DNA from: Mikania micrantha
Taxonomy: Eukaryota > Streptophyta > Magnoliopsida > Asterales > Asteraceae
NCBI GenBank assembly: GCA_009363875.1
Contig: CM018693.1
Span: forward strand, 74,570,986 to 74,634,985
DNA: 64,000 bases
Direction: 5' to 3'
Shown: piece by piece, positions 12,881 through 24,981 of the stretch
How the letters are laid out: the number at the start of each line of letters is the position of its first letter
Numbering within the stretch: the stretch's first letter is position 1
Translations under genes and position numbers: made by a program
The notes under the pieces: model-generated
What the model saw: only the letters and a program-made list of their open reading frames with translations
Told to the model about the DNA's origin: nothing
Database searches by the model: none

Positions 12881-13132
12881 ATAGAATCCTAAACCACAAC
12901 TATCCCAAATCAACAACCCATAACATATGTTCAACTGCAATAAACTCTCTGGTTCTTTTTAGTTGTATTTCAACTAAACTCCCCATGGTTTATGCTTATA
13001 ATAATGTGTTCTCAATATGTATACCAATAATGATAATATTCAATAATCCATAGTAATTATCAATTATCATATCAGGCTTTAATAATACAAACATTTATGT
13101 ACTTTAAGTGCCTGAAATACAGTGATGTTACA

Positions 13133-13755
13133 GCTTTTAAATCATATATGTTTGTATGTAAAATTGTTTCATTTCAAGTGCACCTGTTTAACGTTGTATT
13201 TCAACGATCTATTTTCAACGATCTATTTCAATGATCTATTTTTAACGATCTATTTTCAACGATCTATTTTCAACGATCTATTTTCGACGATCTATCTTTA
13301 ACGATCTATTTTCAAAGGAATATTTGGGAAATATCAAAGATAGCATGTGCCAAAGAACTTAACGGTCAAGAACGATCAAATAAAATCGTATATTTCAAAA
13401 GATGTCCTAGCTAGACTGATTGATTATAGGTCGCATGTTTGATGATATTTACAGAATCCTCTAACCGCTAAGAATCTTTGATTGCTAGACTGGTCTTGTC
13501 GAGTTTGACCAAGGCCCAATCATAATGACTTAGTTTTTAATTAAATGTTTATAAATTCATTTATTTAAGCATTTGAATCAATTATTTCCACATTTGCCAT
13601 GGTGTGGTTGTGTGTGTGATGAGCTTAAGGAACCAAGAGGTTTTCCACATTTTATTAAACTGGTGTGTTGTGGTTGAGGGTGAAACGCTTAATTATCATT
13701 AACAACAATATACTATGTGGTTCGATATGTGGTGGGCTGGCGGCTGGGCTGGCAG
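13133..13755 (+). mobile_element. 3' LTR of X, segment 2 of 3
   Basis: After the second GCTTT copy (13133-13137) the X LTR continues in register with positions 2035-2615 of the 5' copy. It includes an expanded CGATCTATTTTCAA array at 13190-13320 with about nine units. It ends at the first GGCAG target copy (13751-13755), where element A is inserted. Confidence 0.9.
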
Positions 13756-14072
13756 TGTCACACCCCTAAATTCCCATGTGCGGAGTCAGACCACGCAGGT
13801 GTGACGTGTCCAGGAATCATAGCTCTTGGTCATATAGAACGAATCTATATGAGTTACACAACCATACAATTTTGTAAATAAAACAAGTTTTAATAATACG
13901 CAGCGGAATAATATAATGTCAAGCAGCGGAAATATAAACTGTCACAGACACTACATGTTTGTAAATTGTTTTAAATCACACAAATCAAGTACAAGCCGAC
14001 GACTAGAGTCTATATGCATGAGACTCCTTAACGCGTCCCCATGTACATCCTAGTTTGTGATCCGTCAATTAC

Positions 14073-14529
14073 CTGAGAATACATGCGAAAATGGGTCAAC
14101 TATAAAGTTGGTGAGTTCACAGGTTTAGACATTAATAAAACAGTGAGACAGACATATATTGGGTATGATAAGTTGTTTGTCGGATCTACGATCCATGAGT
14201 GTGTCAGTTCATCTTATCGAAACTCGACTGTTTCCTTTGCCTCCCCGGGTCATCGCTGAACCCAGCGTCAACATCGATATTACGCTCGTTATGACCTCTA
14301 GTCAAAGTTGTTGCCAAGCGGGGCTAGTCAAACCCAGTAGTACTACGTAATAACGACTCGTTTGTTACACAACTAACGGTAAGGATACGTGAGAACTTGT
14401 TGCGATAATAGTTACACTCAAAAATAGTTTTACAACATACCAGTCATATATATCTAAAATAGTGCATAGTATTCTCACCCCAATAGTTTAACAAAAAAGT
14501 TGAAAGTAAAAGCGGGGCAGTAAACTCAC
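14073..14529 (-). other. putative intron-like segment in A LTR
   Basis: In element sense CTCAG|GTGAGTTTA at 14529 and TTCTCAG|GTAATTG at 14073 form a donor/acceptor pair 457 bases apart. The matching positions in the A 5' LTR are damaged: CATGTGAGT near 37267 and TTCTCAAGTAAT near 36812. S2 has the same pair at 16559 and 16080. Function is inferred from conservation only. Confidence 0.3.
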
Positions 14530-15724
14530 CTGAGTTTAGTAGTGCGTTCGATATGAGAACGGAGTAGTGCGCCTGCTAGCGGTTACCTATATCACATAGG
14601 TGTCATAAGATTGTGTTCACATTCGTGTGGGTCTCACAGGACCGTGCTCGTGTCCAAACAACTCTAAGTTGTTATGTGGGTAGCGTTGACCGTGTTTGAC
14701 CTAACGACCCGTTGGTGACGTGATTAGTTCAAGTGTTCGTGAAACGTGCGATTTAGTGTCGTGTGATGTGTGTGAGCACCAAAATCGCATCCGTGTGATA
14801 ACTTACTATTTATAGTAAGTTTCTATTTTAGGAAAGTTTTCATATTAAGCAATCTATACAAGAAATCACTTTCTGTTTATTCTAATATGCATTGTTAACC
14901 TATATGAGCATGTTATCACATAGCACATAGTCACACTTAATCGATCAAGCATGTTTCGCGTTTAAAAGTTACTATTTTTAGTAAGTTGTAAAAATATGCA
15001 TTTGTCACTAAATCTTTCAATCAAACTCTTCACAATATAAATATCCTAGTCTCAAATAACCGTTTGATCATGCTTGTCATAACTAATACATTGTCTTTTA
15101 CCGATTTCGTAAAATAAAGTTACTATTTATGAAAACTTGTACAAATACTCATATTTCAATCATTCTAAGGAATCAAAATACATAATATCATCATGTTAAG
15201 ACAAAATAATCTTGTTAAACATACTACAACATCTATTTCATCATTCTATGAACATTCGTAACTTAAAAGTTACTATTTTTAGAAATAATGGTATAAATCA
15301 TCTCTTTTAACAATTCTATGAACTCAAGTTCATCAATTAATCATCATTTTAAGCATAAACCATAGTTCTAAACACATGCATGTTCTTATTTCATCATTTA
15401 TCATCATTCTGTAGTAACAAAGTTACAAAAAATAGTATTCGTCACCAAATATCATCTTTTGTCAAAAATAACCATCCTAGATCTTGCAAATCCTCATAAA
15501 TATCATATATAACAACATTTCAATGTCAACAATCATGTACATTTACCTAGATCATACATGCATGTAATCGATTTTTACTATTTCTTAGTAAAATCATCAA
15601 ATAACCATCAAATATTGTTATAATCATCATAAATAGCATTAAATCAACAACATAATTAAAAAATAACAGATTCAGACAAACTAATTTCGTGCATGTGTCA
15701 TGACTAGTATTGCATGTGAGCATC

Positions 15725-18642
15725 TGTCACACCTCCAATTTACCACGTGTGGAGTCAATCCACATGGGTGTGACGTGGCCAGAATCACAGCTCATGGTCA
15801 TATAGAACAACTCTATATGCGTTTCAAATACACTGTTTGTCATAAAAGTTAACAAAATAGTTTGCAGCGGAAATACACGTATCAATGCAGCGGAAAATAG
15901 TAAGTTTATATATGCAGCGGAAATATCATTGTGAAGCAGTGGTAAATAGAATGTCAAACACTACATAGTTTTAGTACAAAACATAAATAAGATTGTTTGA
16001 TCAAAATGCCATAAAATGAAATGCATTTGCTCCTATGCTCAACCCTTACGTGCATCCTTATCTAATAACAGCTAGTTACCTGAGAATATACGTTTAAGAA
16101 AAAGTGTCATCACAATGGTTGGTGAGTTCACATGTTTTGATATACATAGATAGTAAGAAAACATGTTTCATGCTGTTTATTAAAATGTTAGTCCCGAGCC
16201 CTAGGCTCCAAGTGTCAGTGCGTCACTACCGAACTAGACTTGTTAGTCCTTGCCTCCGCTATTTCTTGTAATAACATAGCAAGATAGGTCGAGATTTCAC
16301 GTATCCCGACCTCCAGTCAGTATTGTGCCACGTGGGGTTCGTCACACCCAAATAGATCTATCCAAACTCACCTCGTTGTTTGTACATTAACGATAAGACT
16401 TTGTGAGGGCTTGTTACGATTACAACACTTAATGTTTGTCTAATAAACCAGCATACACAAATAATGTTTGTACAGTAGTAATGTTTGACACGATTCATCA
16501 AGTATTCTCCCCCTATTTGAAAAAGCTTGTAAAAGTGTAAAGAGGGACCGTAAACTCACCTTAGTAGTGATCAAAAATAAATGCATAAGCTCCTGCTGTA
16601 AAAGCGTGACGGTCACCAGTTACCTATATCGTATACCATACGTGAGTTCGTGTAAGTGACCGTGTTTCGTGTTCGTGCTCGTGTTTGTGCTCAACAACCC
16701 TCGGTTGTTTTGTTTGTCCGTGTCGGTCCACATTGACTGTGTTTGCTCATGTTTGACCGTGTTTGACCGTGTCAAGTCAACGACCTGTTGGTTAACCGTG
16801 TCTCGGTTGTGTTTCGTGTAACATTCGTGCTCGTGCTCGTTGTGTGCAAAACGCGCAAGTCGCGTTCATGGACAACTTACTATATATAGTAAGTTTCCAT
16901 CTATAGAAGTCTGATAACACACATCATTTTTAAGGTTCTAGCATGATCGTTAGTCCTACGTGATCATGTTAACACATAGCACTTTGTCATAAGTAGTCAA
17001 ATAAGCATACAAGTCGTTTTCGCACATTAAAGTTTCCTAAAAAGGAAGATTTCTAATTCTAGCATGGTTATCATCCGAAACCATCTAACCTATCATGAAA
17101 TAATCATATCGAGTCATGTTACATCATTTAGCAAGCATGCAACATACATAGCATTCATAAATCGATATTTCACAAAATAAAGTTACTAAAAATAGTAACT
17201 ATGACAATTTTCATTCAAATGATCATCCTAAGCATTCCTATTCCATCTTTATACCACATATCATCATATAACACCATTTAACATCATTTAATCATGTCAA
17301 TCTAGGCCAAATTATTAACTATCAACATTTAGGCCACACAAGTTACTATAAATAGTAACTAGGCCAAATATGACCAAAATCATATCCTAAATCAATTGTT
17401 AAGCATCATAATCATCATAGTAACCAATATACGTACATGCATGTTCATAATCTCATCATCATCATCAAAATGTAACTAAAAAGTTACTAAAATAAGAAGG
17501 TTAATGCAAATGCTTATATTTTAACCATCTAGACAACACCAAATCATGTAGCATATCATCAATAACATCAATAGACATTTATGAACATCAAAATTCATCC
17601 ACAACCATTAGATTATACATGCATGCCAACATTTCATCCTTTCATATGCAAATCATGCATTTTATAATTACACATTATCTTGTATCATCATGATATGTCA
17701 CCAAATCATTTTAGATCATCATTATACATTGTACAATCAACAAAACCAGATTCATTTATCACAAAATTTGTGCATGCAAAGCTAGAGAGCTTGCATGTGT
17801 GTTTTGGTGCTTGCATGTGTGTGTAGAGGTGTTTCTAAGCTACTAGGATCACAATACTACCTTCCAAGGCTTCGAAATCTCTGAGATGATGCTTAATCAG
17901 CAGCTTATGGAGCTCGAGAGGGACTGAGTTCGAGCTATACAGCTGTTTCAAGCTCTTGACGTGCTCCTTCCTTGTTCCAAGCCTCCAATTCCTTCTTCTC
18001 AAGCTTTTCTTGATGTATTAATGGCTTCTAGGGGTTCTAAGGTTGAGTTGCAGGAGAAGATGACGAGCATGGGAGGTCTGGGACTCGAGATAAGAGAAGT
18101 AGGGTGGCTACAAATGATTACATCTTGGTTTTATAAGATTTTTGCGTGTTGGAGTCGTCTCGTACCGCCGTGAAGGCCAAAAAGATGCTTCGCATACCGT
18201 GATGGATTTCGGGAATTCAAAATCCCCGCCTCAACATCGCGTACCGCCATGGGCCTCTCCGAAGTCCTTAACGTACCGCGACGAGTCCCGGAAGAGCCCA
18301 ATTGGCCCAATTTCAATAGTTTGATCCGTTCGTCGCCGTTTTCGCGCTTACGGACTATCGTTCAACCTCGTTTGAACTCCCAAGTTCAATGTTTGAGCGT
18401 TTCATGAGGTTTCTAGTGTTTGGTTACACGATGTGCTAAACATTCACCAACGTTTGTGTTTTCTTAGACACGTGTGTGCGTGTTGCGATAATTCTCCGAA
18501 TTATCATGTTTGTGTCAGTGTTCGTACTGCAATGCCACGTGTCACACTAAATTAGACTAATTCTAGTGCCACGTGTACAAATCTCAAATTAAATAATCAT
18601 TTAATTAAATAGAAGCTGACCTGGAATTTACGGGGTGTCACA
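15725..18642 (-). mobile_element. solo LTR S2, relative of A, 2918 bp
   Basis: It runs TGTCACACCTCC...GGGGTGTCACA, with flanks GCATC (15720-15724) and GCGTC (18643-18647), a target duplication with one substitution. The uninterrupted site is seen in the A 5' LTR at 45716. Its ends, the AATTTACGGGG start in element sense, the CGTACCG array and the splice-like pair identify it as an A-related family, but the bodies are clearly diverged. No internal region, so it is a solo LTR. Confidence 0.9.
18165..18280 (+). repeat. CGTACCG word array in S2
   Basis: Four words of the form CGTACCGC(C/G) (one changed to CATACCGTG), mostly followed by a purine and TG, at about 30 to 50 base spacing. Open frames in this stretch are by-products of the repeat. 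Confidence 0.75.
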
Positions 18643-19014
18643 GCGTCCATGGTTGCATGTGGGTTTAGAGGGGGTTTTAAGCTAATATGGGCATACAATA
18701 CCTCACAAAGCTTCAAATCAATGAGATACAGCCTGGGACAGGTTGAAGGACTTCTGGATATGGTAGAAGAGATGATCTCAGCAGCTTGAAGGTGTTGATG
18801 AAGATGGTAAGCTCCTTCAATGGCTTCTTTAAGCTCCAAGGCTTCAACTTCTTCAATATCAAGCTTCCAAAGGTGCAACAATGGCTTCCAGGGGTTCAAA
18901 TGGTGATTTGCATATGGAAATGTCGAACAAGAAAGGTCTGGATCTCGAGAAGAGAGTTATAGGTCGGTTAGAATGATTACATCTTGGTTTTGTAAAGATT
19001 TTGCGTCTGATAGT

Positions 19015-19145
19015 CTTCGCGTACCGCCATGGGGATCTCCGGAGAGTTCGGCGTGCCGTAATGAAATCCAGGATCCGAATTCCTGCCCGTCCTTCGCGTA
19101 CCGCTAAGCTCCATTCAGGAGGCCTTAGCGTACCGTGATGGGTCC
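19015..19145 (+). repeat. CGTACCG word array in A 3' LTR
   Basis: Four units, GCGTACCGCCATGG, GCGTGCCGTAATG, GCGTACCGCTAAG and GCGTACCGTGATGG, alternate with unrelated 20 to 35 base spacers. The 5' LTR has the same four at 46085-46225, with the second unit intact there (GCGTACCGTAATG). Confidence 0.8.
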
Positions 19146-19428
19146 TGGAAGAGCCCAATAACCCCAATTTTGTTGTTTCGAATCGATTTTCGCGTATTTC
19201 TCGATTACGATAGGACCTATGTGTTGTGAAATTGATCCACCTATTTCCCGTATTTCCCGATTACACTTTAGCATTGATCCACCTATTTTGGGTTCCATAG
19301 GACCTATGTGTTGTGAAATTGGACTGTGGTTTGTTTAATTCACCAACGTTCGTTATTCAAGACACGTGCGAGCGTTTTACGATAATTCCTCGAATTATCT
19401 GTGTGTTTGGACTATTGTGCCATGTGTT

Positions 19429-20556
19429 TGTTGGATATTGGATGTCCGATTAACGATAAGTTCAACGTTACTATAATAGGTATGATCCAAAGAGTTCCAC
19501 TTTGGAAGGCAACAAATTAATGTTTAATTGTTAAACATAATATACGATCACGAACTATCGGTTTTAAGGATTAGGTGATTTTATTATTTATAAAATAATA
19601 ATCGGTGGGAATTAATTATTAAGATAATTAATTCAATAGACGAATAAAGTTCTGAACTTTATCAAAGGGTTATTTATTAATTAATTGTTAATTAATAAAA
19701 GAAGAATTGATTAAATAAGTAATGTTTAAATCAATTAAACATTAACTATTTAATGGATATTAACTGATTAATTGTTAATTAGTTAAATGGAGATTGTAGT
19801 AATTAAATGGTTTAATTACTAAAAGGTGTTTAATCAAATTAAAAGGGTTTTAATTTGAATTAAATAAAAGGGTGGTAAACCAATTTTGAATAGGTAATCC
19901 CAGATCCTAAAATTGTGGATCACATTTGACTACTTATAGTTCAAATCACCACAATTGCACACAGACTTGAAAACCCTAATTCTCCTTCTCCCTTTCCCCC
20001 TTTGGCCGTCGCACACACCCTTTGGGGCTTCCTATAGCCGTCACACATTACCACCATAATTGGTGGTGTTTTTGGTCAACTACCCACTAGCCGGATCAAG
20101 TCGTGGTGAGCCGTGGGTTGCACCGTCGAGCCGAACCGAGCCGTGGGTTGAACCGTCAAGCCGTGAGTGGTGCTATTCGAGCCAAACCGAGCCAAAACCA
20201 GTTTTGGTTGTTTCTGGTGATTCGTAGGACGAAATCAGGAATCGGGTGATCGTAGTGATTCAACTAGCGAGACCGTTGCCGATCCATCGTGTGTTTTTGG
20301 AACTGCTTCGTAAAGGTCGATTTCTAAAACCCCCTATGGTTGTGTTGTTAGAATTAATGGTTGTTTTAACGATTTGTAACTGGATCCTGATTTGGGAATT
20401 ATCTCGATTGCGAACCGAAAGGTTATAAAATTTAAAATGCTTCCGTTGTGTCAGGTCTGATCTGATAGTTTAATTCAGTTTTGTGAAAACTGATCTTGTC
20501 AATTAATGCGATTAATTGAAACTGATTAAATTAAAAGTAACCTAGAATTCCCAACA
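19429..20556 (+). mobile_element. solo LTR S3, copia-like, 1128 bp
   Basis: It starts TGTTGGATATTGG and ends AATTCCCAACA, the inverted TGTTGG/CCAACA ends common in plant copia LTRs. Flanks are GTGTT (19424-19428) and GTGTC (20557-20561); the A 5' LTR shows the empty site CACGTGTCACC near 46457. A leader-like stretch AAACCCTAATTCTCC near 19971 suggests + orientation. A GAGCCG word repeats about six times at 20030-20195 (GAGCCGTGGGTTG twice). It lacks internal sequence. Assignment to copia rests on the termini alone. Confidence 0.85.
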
Positions 20557-20660
20557 GTGTCACACTAAATATTATTAATTCTAGTGCCACGTATGTAATA
20601 ATAATACACATTATTATTAATATAAAGTAAATGCTGACCTGGAATTTACGAAGTGTCACA

Positions 20661-20673
20661 TCATCCCCCTGTT
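20661..20673 (-). other. polypurine tract of A
   Basis: On the minus strand AACAGGGGGATGA stands immediately before the LTR start TGTGACACTTCG. A GGGACGAAATT stretch precedes it, as in X, X2 and G2. Confidence 0.8.
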
Positions 20674-20697
20674 AATTGGAATTTCGTCCCGAAATTC

Positions 20698-21964
20698 AGT
20701 TCGTGTTGCTGGTGTTAGTCTGGTTTGTGAACATGTGAGGGTATTTCTTTTTCATATGATCCTCTCATTCCCAGGTGTATTCCGGTCCACGCCGTGAGTT
20801 CCATCGCACCTTAACTATCGGTATGCGGCTAAGTTTGAGCTTTTTGATTTCTTGGTCCATTATTTCCACCGGTTCCTCAACGAAGTGAAGTTGCTCATCA
20901 ATTTGGATTTCCTCTAACGGGATTGCGAGCGGTTCATCGAATAAGCACTTCTTGAAGTTTGATACATGGAATACGTTATGTACACTACTCAGCTCTTGCG
21001 GTAAATTTAGCTCCTAGGCCACGGGCCCTATACGTTTTGTGATTTCGAATGGTCCGATGTAATGAGGATTTAGTTTCCCTCGTTTCCCGAATCGGATCAC
21101 TCCCTTGCAGGGCGAGACCTTACGAAGCACTCGATTTCCCACTTGGAATTATAAGGGATTGCGCCTTTTGTCGGCGTAGCTCTTCCGTCGATCCCGGGCT
21201 GCTGCCATTCTGTCTTGTATCTGCACGATCATCTCAGTCTCTTCGTGCACAAGTTCGGGACCTGTCAGTTGACTTTCCCCAACTTCTACCCAACAGAGAG
21301 GTGATCTGCACTTTCGTCCATAAAGTGCTTCAAATGGTGCAACCTTGATGCTTGTATGATAACTGTTGTTGTAGGAGAACTCCATCGAAGGTACGTGAGT
21401 CTCCCAGCTACTACCGAAGTCTATCACGCATACTCGAAGCATGTCTTCCAGGGTTTGGATGGTTCGTTCACTTTGCCCATCCGTTTGCGGGTGATAGGCA
21501 GTACTCATATCCAATCTTGTCCCTAGTGCCTTATGCAAGGACTTCCAAAAATGTGCCGTGAATCGGCTGTCTCGATCGGATATTATGGAGATTGGGACTC
21601 TGTGTCTGGAAACTACTTCTTTCAGATAGATTCGAGTCAATCTGTCCAACTTGTCCGTTTCTTTAATTGGCAGGAAATGCGCAGATTTCGTAAGTCGGTC
21701 TACGATCACCCAAATGGTATCGCATCCACTTACCGTTTTTGGCAGTTTTATGATGAAATCCATGGAAATTTGTTCCCATTTCCATACTTGGATTTCGGGT
21801 TGTTGTAGTAGTCCTGATGGTTTCTGGTATTCGACCTTTACTTTAGAGCAAGTCAGACATTTGCTCACATATGTCGCGATCTCTGACTTCATGTTTGGCC
21901 ACCAATAAGTCGTTTTCAGGTCATGGTACATTTTGGCAGAGCCTGGATGTACCGAATACCTACT
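20698..21964 (-). pseudogene. integrase and chromodomain-like C-terminus of A pol (3' part)
   Basis: The frame open at 21931-21149 reads an integrase: zinc-finger end CLTCSKVK, catalytic-core stretches TIWVIVDRLTKSAHFLP, ISDRDSRFTAHF and AYHPQTDGQSERTIQTLEDM. It then stops at a TAA after the RRNPL residues. Beyond it the same frame continues through two more stops to about 20698, with DRVMLKVSPWKG-like, HVSNFKKCL and VRWNSRRGPEYTWE segments, the end domain typical of plant chromoviruses. The gene is cut at 21964 by copia B; its upstream half resumes at 32084. It once joined viral DNA to chromosomal DNA; three in-frame stops make this copy inactive. Confidence 0.9.
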
Positions 21965-22800
21965 TGTAGAAAATCAGTGACCTAAGGAGAGGCTGATTCA
22001 ACCAGGAACAAGAGCTTTGGATACTGAGTCAAAGCCTTTGGTATTAGCTCCCTCTAGGGTTTTGCACTTAAGTTATTTTTAGTGTTTAGTTTTCTTGTTT
22101 TAAAGAAAAGAGAGAACAGAAAATAGTAAGGAAACACAAAGAAGATTCAGAAAAGTGTTAAATGTTATACAGTTGATGTTGGGGTATAAAGAGCCCCGAC
22201 ATTTAATGTTTCAGGACAAATACATGAAGAAGACAAACAGATAAGACTGATGACACTATTACAGACACAGTAGCATCAGAATAGTACAAGTAAAAAGTCA
22301 ACTTAGGATCTTCAAGGATCTTGAAGTCTTCCGAGGTTCAGACATTTGTACTGATGCTAAGGAGTTATTCTTTCGGAAGTTCTTCATAGGAAGCTGATTA
22401 AAGGAATCAGCTACCCTATCGGAAGCTGAAGAAGGAAACATTTATTCTTTCATCGGAAGCTGATGTAAATACATAACTCTTCTGAAGTAATGTTTTTCTT
22501 CCGAAGCAGATGTCTTCGGAAGTCTTCCGAAGTAATTGTCTTTTATTCTTTTATTCTTCGGAAGCAATTATTCTCTTCCAATAGTGTCTTCTGACTTTTA
22601 TTCTTCGGAAGCAATTATTCTCTTCCGATAGTGTCTTCTGAAGTTTTGTCTTCGGAAGCAATTGTTCTCTTGTTTAGAATCTTCCGAAGAGTCTTTTAAA
22701 GCTTTATTTTTCATGTCTTCGAAAGTTAGTGTCCTGCAACATTTATTCAAATTGATTATTTGAAAGGTGGTTTTGCTTCGTCAATCCTTATTTTCCAACA
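21965..22800 (-). mobile_element. 3' LTR of copia B (836 bp)
   Basis: On the minus strand it runs TGTTGGAAAATAAGG...TTTTCTACA. It is nearly identical to 31209-32083 apart from scattered substitutions and a stretch of about 38 bases present only in the right copy (near 31895-31935). From 22330 to 22700 it carries about a dozen TTCCGA/TCGGAA words, many inside CTTCGGAAG or CTTCCGAAG palindromes, and a tandem unit around TTCTTCGGAAGCAATTATTC. Confidence 0.95.
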
Positions 22801-22812
22801 ATCTCCCTCTGG
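22801..22812 (-). other. polypurine tract of copia B
   Basis: Minus strand CCAGAGGGAGAT sits directly before the 3' LTR start TGTTGG. Confidence 0.85.
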
Positions 22813-24981
22813 ACTGATGAAGCCAAAACCACTTAGCTTTAGAACCCAATTAATTTCTAGAATCAATTTCTAGAACATCAGACTCAGTGGGGAAAGTACA
22901 TGAGAATGGTTCAAATGGGGTCTTAGTACAGCAAAGGAAGTTCAGCAAATGCTTCTTTGTTTATTTAAGTTTCAGCCACTTTTTGAGAATGCTGGTTTAT
23001 GTATTTATCTCCATCTTTTTGGCTTTATCAGCCAGGACGCAAGTGGAAGGAAGGTGGGGGAAAGTGAAGGTGGTTGAAGAGGTTGGGGGACCTTCAAATG
23101 AAGGTGCCTGCATTGGGATGGTTTTGGATTGCAGGACTTTGGATATTCAATATTGGTGTGACTTAACACAATGAATGTGGTCAGACCGATCTGAATATGA
23201 AAAGGGAAATCCGTCAATTCCTTATTGTTAAGAACTGATCCGTCCATCATTGTACATATGTCATCCGAATCCCTGACTTGAGAGTCAATTTTATCATGAC
23301 TTGAGTCCATCTCAGAATTGTCATGAACCCCTTTTTCTTGGTTCTGAGGATTTCCAGCCTTAGTTTTAAAGAAAAACTTCATTGGCTGTTGCCATACCAG
23401 GAGTCTTATTGCCTGATCCATTCAGATGAGAATCCGTTGGATATTCATGTGAAGTGGATGCTCCTGATATAGGATCAAGAAGTCTAGATGGACTTGACAT
23501 CCGGATCTCATCCTCTTTTCATGGGTAAGAGATTTGTTAAGAGAGAGTGGGGGGCTTTTAGAATGAACAGAGATATCCCTAGGAGAGAGGACGACCATTT
23601 GAGTGTCAAATGACATTTCAATGGTTAGTGAGGCTTCCCTTAGGAATACAACATCATCCTTTTGAGAGGATTGATGAGGAGCTGGAAGGGAAGAGATTCT
23701 TGATTCATCTGTGAGGATGGAACAGATGTATCCATGTGTTCAGTAAGAACATAGTCATGTTCAGGGATCTCATCTTCCTGAACAGACTTTTTGGGTTTAT
23801 TAGGCTTAGAAGGTTGTGAGAAAAATTATTTTATGGCCGATACCTGTTATAGGTGTGAAAGAAAGGTGGATGTGGTTCACTGAAGATGGGTGTTTCTTCC
23901 GTGTCATCCATTAGTGTTCAAACTTGTGAACACTAGTTGATCAAATCCTTCATATTATTATGTGTATCAATGGGACAAACTAAAAGCATGGCCAGGACTA
24001 GGGACATTTCTGGTAATGTCCCAGATGATCAAGGATATGCTAACATACCGCATGTTATTGAAATGATTTTCTGTAAAGAGCAGAAGAAATGTTTATACAT
24101 AATCAGGTTTTTCAGGTTAACCTTATAATCACAAAAAAAAATTGAATGAGTCGATAGATTCATGATTATTTTTGAGATTAAAATTACAGAGCTGTTTGAG
24201 AAGAAGAGAGAGTTTAACGCTTACATATTTGGACAAGAAGACATGTTCATGCACACCTTGAAGTACAGATGAAGCTTTGTGAGGAATGAAGCCTGGTCCG
24301 AAGCCGTTACACCATTATCATAAGCATGGAGCTTTAGACAAGGTTAGCGTAAGTGCTTCATGCCAGGCGACATGCCTGACAAGTAATCATCTGTAACCAT
24401 GAGCATTACTTAGAACGTTTGAGGGTGAAGAAGAATTTCTTAAAGATCAGAGGATCAAGAAGGTTTAAATTAATGGTGAGAAAGATGAGAAATGAAAAAG
24501 ATGATTATTGATTTAAATAAGATTATTGGTAATTAAGATGACGGTAAGTATCTTCTCGAGCCGTGGGAGTTAGCATTGAGAATCGAATCTTGCAGAGAAG
24601 TTGACAACTGTCACATCAGGTGCAAAGCTCAAGAATTTAATTTGCATATCTGAGGAATCTTATCCTCGGAAGCAAGTTAAATGGTCATGTGATAATTTTC
24701 GGAAGCAACTTAAATTATCATGTGATGATTTTTGGAAGGAAGAGAAATCATCGGAAGGAGAAGAAACCAAAGTGGTTAAAGAATGTAACAATGGAAGGTT
24801 TAAACATCGGATAGATATGAAGCAGTGACCATATTACCACTGATCCTATCCATGTGTTGAGATAAACACTAAAAGAAACCAAGATTTCTTTAACAGTGGT
24901 TTATCAGATATCCATTGTTAGGACAATTTAAAAATTATCCTTTTATATAAAGGTTAATAAACATAATCTTATCTATGTTTA
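22813..24981 (-). pseudogene. post-pol region of copia B with decayed ORF
   Basis: Between the pol stop and the polypurine tract lie 2.2 kb, much more than a simple copia element needs. On the minus strand broken frames read low-complexity, acidic and proline/serine-rich text: KPNKPKKSVQEDEIPEHDY near 23760-23830, then 23616-23422 and 23421-23005. The KPNKPKK stretch is coding-like but no domain is recognised. Some plant copia lineages (Sirevirus and relatives) carry an extra ORF here (established knowledge). Whether this is one is uncertain; it is not open now. The 24130-24980 part shows nothing beyond AT-rich sequence. Confidence 0.5.

Larger units (their letters stand above)
9483..13132 (-). 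mobile_element. solo LTR S1 (gypsy type), 3650 bp
   Basis: The unit runs TGTAACACCC...GATGTTACA on the + strand, i.e. TGTAACATCAC...GGGTGTTACA on the minus strand, with perfect TG...CA ends. It is flanked by identical GCTTT copies at 9478-9482 and 13133-13137, and the X 5' LTR has the uninterrupted site at about 2030. There is no internal region, primer site or second LTR, so it is a solo LTR left by LTR-LTR recombination. It shares start sequence, twin TGACG motifs and the GGTTCG array with G2 LTRs but differs too much to be the same family. Confidence 0.93.
13756..20660 (-). mobile_element. 3' LTR of A, split by solo LTRs S2 and S3
   Basis: On the minus strand it starts TGTGACACTTCG at 20660, next to the polypurine tract, and ends at 13756. 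Without S2 and S3 it is about 2.85 kb and collinear with the 5' LTR at 36495-46560, at roughly 95 percent identity by eye. It carries a donor-like block (intron side from 14529) and an acceptor-like block (ending 14073). Near 19380 it has a G-box-like ACACGTG followed by the palindrome GATAATTC..GAATTATC. Confidence 0.92.

Noticed and set aside
19429..20556. S3 as a DNA transposon with inverted repeats
   Set aside because: Only the six terminal bases are inverted, the duplication is 5 bp, and the inside looks like an LTR with leader; a copia solo LTR fits better.
22887..23174. Open + strand frames in the copia B 3' region
   Set aside because: They are antisense to the coding-like frames of the element and show no conserved motif.
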